A stretch of DNA of 5,696 bases from Bacteroidota bacterium (GCA_947457085.1 CANGUS010000130.1:1-5696), one strand, 5' to 3'. Shown: positions 1 to 5,696, counted from the first letter of the stretch. Made by a program: numbers and translations. The notes: generated by a model not told the origin, from the letters alone.

Positions 1-1500
1 ACCCGTTTTATTAAATTGATTTGCATAATTTAAATAGGCTCCATGCAATTGCTGGTTAAAAACAAAATGATTTTTTAAAATGGTTTCTTCTACCGTAGCT
101 TGCCCTGGAATGGTTATGGTGGGTTGGTTTTCTGATTTAAATTTAATGAAATATGATTTTTCTCCAAGCTCAATTTTAGCTGTTTTACCAATTGGTTTCA
201 CGTAATCCACTTGAAAAGTTGTATTCCAGTTTTGTCCTAATACAGGATTCTGCTGCTGGTAATTGGAAATAAAAATATCGTTGCTATCATAGTCACTATT
301 GAAGAAATTGCTTTCTCTTCGATAACGCATTTTACTGAAATTCAATTCAATATTGATTTCTTCTTTAGGCTTTTTAAAATTGTGCTTGTATTGTAAATTG
401 GTAGTGCCGCTTAAAGGATTTCCCACATATTCATTTTCCCTAATTTGTCGAGAAATTAAATCGGTATAATTTCTTTCATTGCTGTTGGTTGTTTTACTAT
501 CCCCTTTCATTTTTGCATTAAATATGTTTTGACTCAAGGTGACTTTGTTGCGATTGTTAATCGTATATTCTGTTCCAAAATTCACAAAGCCATTCAATGG
601 CCTTCTGTCGTTATGATTAAAAGAGGAGTAGGTTAAATTGTTTTCATAATTATCCCTTGCAGCGGTTGTTTCTTCCCAAGTATTGGAAGTTCTTGTGTTT
701 CCATTAAAAAAGAAATTCCATTTTTTTACATTGGCATTTAAATTTAAACCACCATTTGCTCGAAATGGAGCACCTGCCCCTAAAGTAAGCATGCCATTAA
801 AGCCCGCTTTTCTGTCTTTTTTGAGAACAATGTTGATGATACCACTCATGCCTTGTGCCTCATATTTTGAAGAAGGATTCGTAATGACTTCAACGTTTTC
901 TATTGATGATGCAGGAATACTCGACAAGGCTGTTTGAGGATCGCTACCAAACATAGCCGATGGTTTGCCGTCAATATACAATGTTACATTTTCCTTGCCA
1001 CGTAGACTTAAATTGCCATCCATATCTACCGAAACTGAAGGCACATTTCGTAAGGCATCTACAGCGGTCCCTCCAGCTGAGGTTAGGTTTTTTTCTACAT
1101 TGAAAACTTTTTTATCGACCTCCAACGTAATGTCGTTTTTTTCTGCTGTAACCAGAACGTTGCTTAAGCTTTTACTATTTACAGATAATTCAATTGTTTT
1201 TACATTGCTATTCGCAGAATTGATATTTATAGAACCCGCATTTTTTTTACTGTATCCAATCGAGCTAGCATCTATAAAGTAATTATTATAAGGCACATTT
1301 TTAATTTCATATGTACCATCTTCTTTTGTTTTTGCACCATAAACTTTGGAGGTGTCGGTTTTTAATTTCAATACAACACTCGCCAAGTCAATTCCTTTTT
1401 TAGTGGTTGCATCAATAATTTTTCCTTTCACAACCGATGTTTGTGCAATTGAGAAAGAAGGCAAAATGAGGACCAACAAAATGTAAATATAATTTTTCAT
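1..1500 (-). CDS. Outer membrane beta-barrel / TonB-dependent receptor-like protein, N-terminal 500 residues (3' end outside window)
   Basis: The frame opens with ATG at 1500-1498 and stays open for 500 codons to the window start, so the C-terminus is missing. Residues 1-19 form a signal peptide (MKNYIYILLVLILPSFSIA, then Q20). Residues 21 to about 105 look like a carboxypeptidase-D-like regulatory beta-sandwich (VVKGKIIDATTKKGIDLASV, then TKEDGTYEIKNVP). Residues about 130-230 resemble a plug domain: VDKKVFNVEKN, GGTAVDALRNVPSVSVDMDG, LSLRG, LYIDGKPSAM, IENVEVITNPSSKYEAQG, GIINIVLKK. From about 235 the sequence shows the alternating aromatic/polar strands of an outer membrane barrel. This order fits the Bacteroidota 'outer membrane beta-barrel family protein' group, relatives of TonB-dependent receptors that are usually about 800 residues long, so roughly 300 residues are probably missing. 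Substrate cannot be told; no SusD-like partner is seen. It is separated from sucD by a terminator, so it is transcribed on its own. Family confidence is high, specific function unknown. Confidence 0.9.
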   Translation of the reverse strand, partial: MKNYIYILLVLILPSFSIAQTSVVKGKIIDATTKKGIDLASVVLKLKTDTSKVYGAKTKEDGTYEIKNVPYNNYFIDASSIGYSKKNAGSININSANSNVKTIELSVNSKSLSNVLVTAEKNDITLEVDKKVFNVEKNLTSAGGTAVDALRNVPSVSVDMDGNLSLRGKENVTLYIDGKPSAMFGSDPQTALSSIPASSIENVEVITNPSSKYEAQGMSGIINIVLKKDRKAGFNGMLTLGAGAPFRANGGLNLNANVKKWNFFFNGNTRTSNTWEETTAARDNYENNLTYSSFNHNDRRPLNGFVNFGTEYTINNRNKVTLSQNIFNAKMKGDSKTTNSNERNYTDLISRQIRENEYVGNPLSGTTNLQYKHNFKKPKEEINIELNFSKMRYRRESNFFNSDYDSNDIFISNYQQQNPVLGQNWNTTFQVDYVKPIGKTAKIELGEKSYFIKFKSENQPTITIPGQATVEETILKNHFVFNQQLHGAYLNYANQFNKTG

Positions 1501-1506
1501 GCTAGG

Positions 1507-1514
1507 CAAATTTA
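1507..1514 (-). promoter_or_regulatory. Candidate Bacteroidota -7 box for the outer membrane protein gene
   Basis: On the minus strand this reads TAAATTTG, a full match to the Bacteroidota -7 consensus TAnnTTTG. It ends only 6 bases before the ATG at 1500, so a transcript starting the usual few bases downstream would have almost no leader. I found no TTTG -33 element at the expected distance, so the box may be a chance match in AT-rich DNA. Confidence 0.4.
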
Positions 1515-1673
1515 CTGATACCTTTACGTAGTATAGCTTTATGATGTGTTAATGAAAAGTGTATTTTAAATTATTTTTTTTACACTTATCGACAAAATCT
1601 ATCCTGATAAATTATGAAAACGAAAAAAGATGGGCGATTAATTTTGTGTGCATTTTGAAATTTTACATTAAAT

Positions 1674-1705
1674 AAAAAAAATCCCAACCAACAGGTCGGG
1701 ATTTT
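1674..1705 (-). terminator. Intrinsic terminator of sucD
   Basis: The minus-strand RNA can fold AAAATCCCGACC (1705-1694) with GGTTGGGATTTT (1689-1678) around a four-base loop (UGUU). This gives 12 pairs including one G-U, and the T run spans 1681-1674. It starts 19 bases after the sucD stop codon. The wobble pair would be an A-C mismatch in plus-strand RNA, and the poly-T run lies on the minus-strand side, so it serves sucD. Confidence 0.93.
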
Positions 1706-1724
1706 CAAAATTCATAATTTTATA

Positions 1725-2594
1725 TTATTTAATGACAGATGCCATCATTTTACCAATTTCAGCAGGGCTATCTACTACGTGAATACCGCACTCACGCATG
1801 ATTTTCATTTTAGCAGCAGCTGTATCATCTGCTCCACCAACAATCGCACCAGCATGTCCCATTCTACGACCCGCAGGTGCAGTTTGTCCAGCGATGAAAC
1901 CTACTACCGGTTTACGCATATTGTCTTTTAACCAACGAGCCGCTTCGGCTTCCATGCCACCGCCAATTTCACCAATCATAATGATACCGTGTGTTTCAGG
2001 ATCGTTCATCAATAATTCAACTGCTTCTTTTGTTGTCGTTCCAATAATTGGATCTCCACCAATTCCAATGGCTGTGGTAATTCCCATACCCGCTTTAACC
2101 ACTTGGTCAGCCGCTTCATAAGTTAATGTTCCTGATTTTGAAACAATTCCAATATTTCCTTTTTTAAAGATGAAACCTGGCATAATTCCTACTTTCGCTT
2201 CATCTGCTGTGATAACACCCGGACAGTTTGGTCCGATTAATCGACAATCTTTATCTTTGATGTATTCTTTCGCAGTTACCATGTCTTGTACCGGAATACC
2301 TTCTGTAATACAAATGATCGTTTTAATTCCAGCATCAGCTGCTTCCATAATCGCATCAGCTGCAAATGCAGGGGGAACAAAAATGATTGAAACATCAGCA
2401 CCTGCTTGAGTTACCGCATCGGCAACCGTGTTGAAAACAGGTTTGTCTAAATGAGTTGAACCACCTTTTCCTGGTGTTACACCACCTACCACATTGGTTC
2501 CATATTCAATCATTTGAGAAGCATGAAAAGTACCTTCTGTACCTGTAAATCCTTGTACGATGACTTTGCTATTTTTATTTACTAAAACGCCCAT
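1725..2594 (-). CDS. sucD: Succinyl-CoA synthetase (succinate-CoA ligase), alpha subunit
   Basis: A 289-residue protein, the normal length for bacterial SucD, matching the family from end to end. With the beta subunit SucC it interconverts succinyl-CoA and succinate with formation of ATP or GTP in the cytoplasmic TCA cycle. The N-terminal CoA-binding Rossmann domain shows VIVQGFTGTEGTFH (residues 12-24). GGVTPGKGG (37-45) and GPNCPGVI (121-128) follow. The ligase half has SKSGTLTYE (152-160), GEIGG (208-212) and GRRMGHAGAIVGG (242-254). His247 is the expected phosphohistidine, equivalent to E. coli His246, and Glu209 corresponds to E. coli Glu208. No key residue is missing. sucC is not adjacent; in Bacteroidota the two genes are often apart. 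The start at 2594 fits the family N-terminus (MGVLVNKNSKVIVQG). No Shine-Dalgarno is visible, only an A-rich leader. The gene has its own -7 box and terminator, so it is probably monocistronic. Confidence 0.98.
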   Translation of the reverse strand: MGVLVNKNSKVIVQGFTGTEGTFHASQMIEYGTNVVGGVTPGKGGSTHLDKPVFNTVADAVTQAGADVSIIFVPPAFAADAIMEAADAGIKTIICITEGIPVQDMVTAKEYIKDKDCRLIGPNCPGVITADEAKVGIMPGFIFKKGNIGIVSKSGTLTYEAADQVVKAGMGITTAIGIGGDPIIGTTTKEAVELLMNDPETHGIIMIGEIGGGMEAEAARWLKDNMRKPVVGFIAGQTAPAGRRMGHAGAIVGGADDTAAAKMKIMRECGIHVVDSPAEIGKMMASVIK

Positions 2595-2621
2595 AGTTTT
2601 TGCTTTTATTTTTTAATGGCG

Positions 2622-2629
2622 CAAAGGTA
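2622..2629 (-). promoter_or_regulatory. -7 promoter box of sucD
   Basis: The minus strand reads TACCTTTG followed by CGCC, a full match to the Bacteroidota consensus TAnnTTTG. It lies 27 bases before the sucD ATG, giving a predicted leader of roughly 20 bases. No TTTG -33 element is present at the usual spacing; the upstream DNA is A-rich instead. Position and match make it the most convincing promoter in the window. Confidence 0.65.
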
Positions 2630-2725
2630 ATGGTAATTTTTTATTTTTTGTTTGTGGATTAGGAGGAATTGAAACTTTTTTATCAACAAATGAATCCTGT
2701 CATAAAGTAATGCCAGTATATCTAA

Positions 2726-3003
2726 GTTATGCATTACACCCCCTCCGTCAAGCGCAACATTGGCAATGTTACGCGTTACACTGGCTTCGTCAAGTACAAC
2801 ATTGGCATTGTTACGCGTTACATCGGCTCCGTCAAGCGCAACATTGGCATTGTTACGCGTTACATCGGCTCCGTCAAGCACAACATTGGCATTGTTACGC
2901 GTTACATCGGCTCCGTCAAGCACAACATTGGCATTGTTACGCATTACATCGGCTCCGTCAAGCACAACATTGGCATTGTTACGCATTACATCAGCTCGGT
3001 TAG
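2726..3003. repeat. Tandem array of 42-bp units, six full copies plus a partial one
   Basis: Units begin with GTTA and lie at 2726-2767, 2768-2809, 2810-2851, 2852-2893, 2894-2935 and 2936-2977, with a decayed partial copy at 2978-3003. The units at 2852 and 2894 are identical. Their neighbours at 2810 and 2936 differ from them by one transition each, the unit at 2768 by four bases and the first unit by seven. There are no spacers between units. The unit is 21/42 G+C, well above the surrounding AT-rich intergenic DNA. Within a unit, the first and second 21 bases match at 12 of 21 positions, sharing GTnAnGC and ACAT(C/T)GGC, so the unit is probably an old duplication of a 21-bp element. Three plus-strand frames and one minus-strand frame are open throughout. 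The function is unknown. It could be a minisatellite, a protein-binding array, or the remnant of a repeat-protein gene. Confidence 0.97.
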
Positions 3004-3045
3004 GTATAAATCTATCAAAGGTTTTTTTAAAATTTGACGAGTTTA

Positions 3046-3076
3046 TAAAAAAAGACCACCCGATAAGGTGGCCTTT
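3046..3076 (-). terminator. Intrinsic terminator downstream of the T9SS cargo gene
   Basis: In minus-strand RNA AAAGGCCACC (3076-3067) pairs with GGTGGTCTTT (3060-3051). This gives ten pairs with one G-U around a six-base loop, and the T run reaches about 3047. It is 50 bases past the stop codon at 3127. It should end transcription before the tandem array and so insulate both the array and sucD from the upstream gene. Confidence 0.9.
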
Positions 3077-3090
3077 TAATTATTTATTTC

Positions 3091-3116
3091 TGTCAACTGA
3101 CAAGCGTCAGCTGACA
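3091..3116 (-). other. Stem-loop in the 3' untranslated region of the T9SS cargo gene
   Basis: Minus-strand RNA can pair TGTCAGCTGAC (3116-3106) with GTCAGTTGACA (3101-3091): 11 pairs including one G-U, with a four-base loop. It starts 10 bases after the stop codon. The odd pair is a G-U wobble in minus-strand RNA but an A-C mismatch in plus-strand RNA, which fits selection as an RNA structure of this gene. One arm, GTCAGCTGAC, is also a perfect DNA palindrome. There is no T run, so it is not a terminator by itself; it may protect the mRNA 3' end or be a DNA-binding site. Confidence 0.7.
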
Positions 3117-3126
3117 TCTTTCGAAT

Positions 3127-4524
3127 TTACTCTTTAATCAATTTAGCAAATTGTGAAGTGCCATCTTGATTGGTAATTTTTAAGATATAGATATTGTTCG
3201 CTAAGCTAGCAATATTAATTGTTTGATTTCCATTCGCAGAAACTGATTTTAAAATGCTGCCATTTAAATTCATGATTTCTACACGATAGGTAGCTGACGA
3301 CAATCCTTTAATTGTGAAATTATCTTTTGCTGGATTAGGGTAAATCGTTGCGATTTCTTTTGAACTTGAACTTACAGAAGTTGGCGTTCCAAAATTAACT
3401 GAATACATCGCTGCCGTTTTGTTGATAGTAGCAGCTAAACACGTAGTGTCATAGCAAGTAGTACCAGGTGTCCCTACTGTCAAGCAAATGTTGTAGTTTC
3501 CTGCAGTAGCATAGGTGTGTGCAGGGAATTGTCCAGTTGATGTAGTCCCGTCACCCCATGACCAAGAATATACTGAAGCACCGTTTGTACTGTTATTTAC
3601 TCCGATATATGTGTGCGGAGCTCCTAAAGAATCAGGATAAATATAGAAACTAGCATTGCAAGTATTAGGATTCGCAATAGTCACTATTTGACAAGATGAG
3701 TCGATGCAATTGTTTGCTGCATTTGTAACAATTAAACAGATATTGTAGTTTCCTGGCGACATAGCTGTAGAATAGTTTGCTCCGTTACTTAGTAATGTAG
3801 ATCCATTATACCAACTATAAACTGCTGAACTTGCGTTTCCTGCTGTAGCAGCTGTAAAAGTTACATTGCCTAACAATGCGTTGTAGTTATAAGTGTATGA
3901 TGCGTTACATGCGGTAGCAGCAACAGGGATAACACATAAAATATTAGATGTATCAGACAATCCAGAGTTAGTACAAGTAGTGATACAGCGGTAACAATAA
4001 TCAGAATATAAATTTTCTGAGAAAGTGCTAGTGCCATTCCCTACATTGGAAAATGCAGAAGTTGCTGATATTCCACGTTGCCATTGGTAGGTAATTCCTG
4101 TACCAGTTGTGTTTCCTGATAAGCTAAAGGTTACTAAACTTCCTTGCACAGGTGAAGTGTTTGATGCTACAGTAGTTCCTGCATTCGGTGTTCCTGAACA
4201 AGGTGTAGAACCTCCATTTAAATAAATTGTGTCGCACCAAGTTGCAGTGCAACCATTGGTATTAAAGGTATCTGTAACTGTTAAGCACACAATGTAAGGA
4301 CCGTTTCCATTGTAAGTTGTTGTAACGGTTTGGCCAACACCTGCTGCTCCATTTCCGAAATTCCAAGCATATAATGTAGGTGTAGGATTAACGCTAACTC
4401 CAGTAGCTGTGAATACTACCGTTCCATTTGGATTTGTAGAATAAGTAAATTGAGCACTGCATTGCGCATTCATTTTTATAGCAAAAAATGATAAAAAGGT
4501 AAACAATAATAATTTTGTCTTCAT
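3127..4524 (-). CDS. Secreted cysteine-rich PKD/Ig-like repeat protein with T9SS type A sorting domain
   Basis: A 465-residue protein probably exported by Sec and then by the type IX system to the surface or medium. Residues 1-20 are a signal peptide (MKTKLLLFTFLSFFAIKMNA, then Q21), which supports the start at 4524. PKD-like modules lie at about 22-103, 205-285 and 288-368; typical motifs are YAWNFGNG (52-59), WSWGDG (321-326) and HTYATAGNYNICLTV (336-350). An Ig-like module sits at about 108-200 (YQWQR at 146). Residues 391-465 match the T9SS C-terminal domain: IYPNPAKDNFTIKGL, YRVEIMNLNGSILK, INIASLANNIYILKI and a final KLIKE. The middle is rich in Ser, Thr, Asn and Gly. Each PKD module has four cysteines at nearly the same spacing. 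No catalytic domain is seen, so adhesion, a surface layer or gliding are only possibilities. A leader of about 80 bases follows the -7 box; a stem-loop and terminator follow the gene. Confidence 0.93.
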   Translation of the reverse strand: MKTKLLLFTFLSFFAIKMNAQCSAQFTYSTNPNGTVVFTATGVSVNPTPTLYAWNFGNGAAGVGQTVTTTYNGNGPYIVCLTVTDTFNTNGCTATWCDTIYLNGGSTPCSGTPNAGTTVASNTSPVQGSLVTFSLSGNTTGTGITYQWQRGISATSAFSNVGNGTSTFSENLYSDYCYRCITTCTNSGLSDTSNILCVIPVAATACNASYTYNYNALLGNVTFTAATAGNASSAVYSWYNGSTLLSNGANYSTAMSPGNYNICLIVTNAANNCIDSSCQIVTIANPNTCNASFYIYPDSLGAPHTYIGVNNSTNGASVYSWSWGDGTTSTGQFPAHTYATAGNYNICLTVGTPGTTCYDTTCLAATINKTAAMYSVNFGTPTSVSSSSKEIATIYPNPAKDNFTIKGLSSATYRVEIMNLNGSILKSVSANGNQTINIASLANNIYILKITNQDGTSQFAKLIKE

Positions 4525-4607
4525 AATAAATGTTTTTTTTAAATTGTTATTTTATAAATTGTAATATACGTATGCAACTAAGACGAACACAATTTATGTT
4601 CTGTTTG

Positions 4608-4615
4608 CAAATGTA
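4608..4615 (-). promoter_or_regulatory. Candidate -7 box of the T9SS cargo gene
   Basis: The minus strand reads TACATTTG, matching TAnnTTTG, 14 bases past the stop codon of the upstream DUF2520 gene (stop 4632-4630). It would give a leader of about 75-80 bases. That leader contains a weak stem-loop with five pairs (GAACA at 4589-4585 with TGTTC at 4601-4597, seven-base loop) near the predicted transcript start. No -33 TTTG element is seen. Confidence 0.5.
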
Positions 4616-4629
4616 AAATTTTATTTTAT

Positions 4630-5421
4630 TTATTTTGTTAATGCAAGTTCTTGGATAGATTTTGTGAGTATTTCATATATCATTTTATCGCTATCTGTCA
4701 ATAGGTTAACATGCTTTTGAATGGTTTTTTCATCTTTTCTGATAGCAGGCCCTGTTTGATTGTCAGCAGGAGAATGGGTATTCAATTTTTCTACTGTGTT
4801 TTTAATCAGCGGCATCAATATATCAAATGGAATATGTTGTTTGTCTAATAATTTTTCGGCAATTGCAAATAAATGGTTGCTGAAATTGTTGGCAAATACT
4901 GCCGAAACATGTGCAATCATTTTTTGTTCGTCATTTAATAAAAAAACATTGCTGCTCATGGATTGTGCCAAATTCAGAAGAGTATCTTTCAATTCAATAC
5001 TAGAAAAATTAACAGCCAATGGGATGTGGCTCGAACTAGGTAAATTATTTTTAGATATTGAATAAACAGGCCAAATACAAGCAATTCTTGGGGAGAGGTG
5101 TTGAATGTCTTCTAAAGAAACAGAACCGGCTGTATGAATGACGATTTTATTTTTCAAAAAATCATTGGGGGCTATTTTTTTTATAGCATCATCATTGATG
5201 GCTAAAATAACCACATCAACGATTGGATTTATTTTAGATATTGAATCGGCAGAATCACAATTCAACACTTCAGCCAATTTTCGAGCATGCTCAATATTGG
5301 GTGAAATAATTTGCACGATTTGATGTAGGGAATGCAATAATTTTTTGCCCATAAAATGAGCCACATTGCCTGAACCAATAATACAAATTTTGAATGATGA
5401 AGGATGCATGTTCAATGACAT
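4630..5421 (-). CDS. Rossmann-like and DUF2520 domain protein (NADP-oxidoreductase-like)
   Basis: A 263-residue protein. Residues 11-28 (KICIIGSGNVAHFMGKKL) are a dinucleotide-binding Rossmann start with the GxGN signature, and VILAINDDAI (71-80) and KIVIHTAGSVSLEDI (92-106) continue the fold seen in F420-dependent NADP reductase and ketopantoate reductase relatives. The second half carries DUF2520 marks: IWPVYSIS (116-123), HVSAVFANNFSNHLF (171-185) and QTGPAIRKD (222-230). The organisation and length are standard for this family, which is common in Bacteroidota. A reductase activity on an unknown substrate is suggested by the fold only. ATG at 5421 is the longest start; Met5 at 5409 is an equally plausible alternative because the fold starts at residue 10. 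It begins 54 bases after the PorX-like stop and could be read through from it. I see no clear terminator after it. Confidence 0.9.
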   Translation of the reverse strand: MSLNMHPSSFKICIIGSGNVAHFMGKKLLHSLHQIVQIISPNIEHARKLAEVLNCDSADSISKINPIVDVVILAINDDAIKKIAPNDFLKNKIVIHTAGSVSLEDIQHLSPRIACIWPVYSISKNNLPSSSHIPLAVNFSSIELKDTLLNLAQSMSSNVFLLNDEQKMIAHVSAVFANNFSNHLFAIAEKLLDKQHIPFDILMPLIKNTVEKLNTHSPADNQTGPAIRKDEKTIQKHVNLLTDSDKMIYEILTKSIQELALTK

Positions 5422-5437
5422 ATAATAAACGATGCAA

Positions 5438-5445
5438 CGAAATTA
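5438..5445 (-). promoter_or_regulatory. Weak candidate -7 box for the DUF2520 gene
   Basis: The minus strand reads TAATTTCG, seven of eight positions of TAnnTTTG, ending 16 bases before the ATG at 5421. There is no -33 element. Read-through from the PorX-like gene is an equal alternative. Confidence 0.25.
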
Positions 5446-5475
5446 ATCATTAACATGAAACCATTCAATATTATT

Positions 5476-5696
5476 TTATTTACTTTCCATTTTTATGATT
5501 GGCACCAACATCTCTTCCAAAGATACACCGCCGTGTTGAAATGTATTTTTAAAGAAGTTTACATAATGGTTGTAGTTGTTCGGATAACATAAATAACCAT
5601 CATGTTTAGCAAAAATAAAGGAAGAACTAAAATTGGGTTTGGGCAAACCTATTTCGCCAGGTTCTTTAAATGGAAGCACGGCTGTGGTTTCATAGT
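5476..5696 (-). CDS. porX: C-terminal end of a PorX-like PglZ / alkaline phosphatase-type response regulator (5' end outside window)
   Basis: The frame enters at the window's right edge with no start codon and ends with TAA at 5478-5476, leaving about 72 residues. Readable stretches are YETTAVLPFKEPGEIGLP, SFIFAKHDGYLCYPNNYNHY, TFQHGGVSLEEMLVPI and the end KMESK. The block TFQHGGVSLEEMLVP is typical of the C-terminus of PglZ/alkaline phosphatase superfamily domains; its histidine is a likely metal ligand. The FAKHDGYLCYPNNYNHYVNFF context is what I expect of the PorX group, in which an N-terminal CheY-like receiver is fused to the PglZ domain and controls type IX secretion genes. The receiver is outside the window, so the PorX assignment rests on the tail alone; a stand-alone PglZ protein is the alternative. 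An apparent start at 5679 is a GTG valine codon inside the frame, not the true start. Confidence 0.78.
   Translation of the reverse strand, partial: YETTAVLPFKEPGEIGLPKPNFSSSFIFAKHDGYLCYPNNYNHYVNFFKNTFQHGGVSLEEMLVPIIKMESK

Larger units (their letters stand above)
2595..3126. other. Gene-poor intergenic region between the T9SS cargo gene and sucD
   Basis: This 532-base stretch holds, in transcription order, a stem-loop (3091-3116), an intrinsic terminator (3046-3076), a 42-bp tandem array (2726-3003) and the sucD promoter area (about 2610-2660). The part between array and promoter (2650-2725) is plain AT-rich DNA in which I see nothing. Open frames crossing the array result from its period being a multiple of three and do not resemble any protein I recognise. 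Confidence 0.7.

Noticed and set aside
683..1282. Two plus-strand frames of 84 and 105 codons
   Set aside because: They lie antisense within the well-supported outer membrane protein gene and resemble no protein family.
1614..1658. 14-codon plus-strand frame MKTKKDGRLILCAF between sucD and the outer membrane protein gene
   Set aside because: Too short, no conserved features, and it runs against the direction of all neighbours. A TAATTTTG match at 1639-1646 lies inside it rather than upstream.
1798..2409. Plus-strand frames antisense to sucD
   Set aside because: sucD is conserved over its whole length; the antisense frames are compositional shadows.
2726..3003. CRISPR array
   Set aside because: Copies are directly joined with no unique spacers, the whole 42 bp is repeated, and no cas gene is nearby.
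2726..3003. Replication-origin iterons or an integron-like attachment array
   Set aside because: No replication initiator, recombinase or DnaA-box cluster is present, and the setting is ordinary chromosomal housekeeping genes.
2595..3126. Insertion sequence remnant
   Set aside because: No transposase fragments, terminal inverted repeats or target duplications flank the array; the two hairpins are better explained as 3' structures of the neighbouring gene.
2710..3137. Three overlapping plus-strand open frames across the array as genes
   Set aside because: They are open because the repeat unit lacks stops and its period is divisible by three. No plus-strand TAnnTTTG box precedes them, and the longest one overlaps the end of the cargo gene.
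4760..5323. Plus-strand frames antisense to the DUF2520 gene
   Set aside because: The minus-strand frame has clear family motifs and the antisense translations have none.

Overview
The window looks like chromosomal DNA of a member of the Bacteroidota, probably a flavobacterium-like or related AT-rich lineage. Four signs agree. One gene encodes a carboxypeptidase-D-like/plug/barrel outer membrane protein. One encodes a secreted protein with a C-terminal type IX secretion (T9SS) sorting domain. A third gene ends like PorX. The start regions lack Shine-Dalgarno sequences and carry TAnnTTTG -7 boxes instead. All five recognisable genes lie on the minus strand, so transcription runs from high to low coordinates.

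Layout in transcription order. 5696-5476 holds the C-terminal end of a PglZ/alkaline-phosphatase-type protein that resembles PorX, the T9SS response regulator; it is cut by the window edge. 5421-4630 is a Rossmann-fold/DUF2520 protein. 4524-3127 is a secreted, cysteine-rich PKD/Ig-like repeat protein with a T9SS type A sorting domain, followed by a stem-loop (3091-3116) and an intrinsic terminator (3046-3076). 2595-3126 contains no convincing gene but holds a 42-bp tandem repeat array of about 6.6 copies (2726-3003). 2594-1725 is sucD (succinyl-CoA synthetase alpha subunit), with its own -7 box and a strong terminator (1674-1705). 1500-1 is the N-terminal 500 codons of an outer membrane beta-barrel protein of the TonB-dependent receptor type, cut by the window start.

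The genes do not form one pathway. SucD is TCA-cycle housekeeping with its own promoter and terminator. The PorX-like gene and the T9SS cargo gene both belong to the T9SS world, one as regulator and one as substrate, but the separate promoters and the gene between them argue for neighbourhood rather than an operon. The least explained element is the tandem array. It is about 50% GC in AT-rich surroundings, its period is four helical turns, each unit is itself a diverged doubling of a 21-bp half-unit, and four reading frames stay open through it. It lies between a terminator and the sucD promoter.
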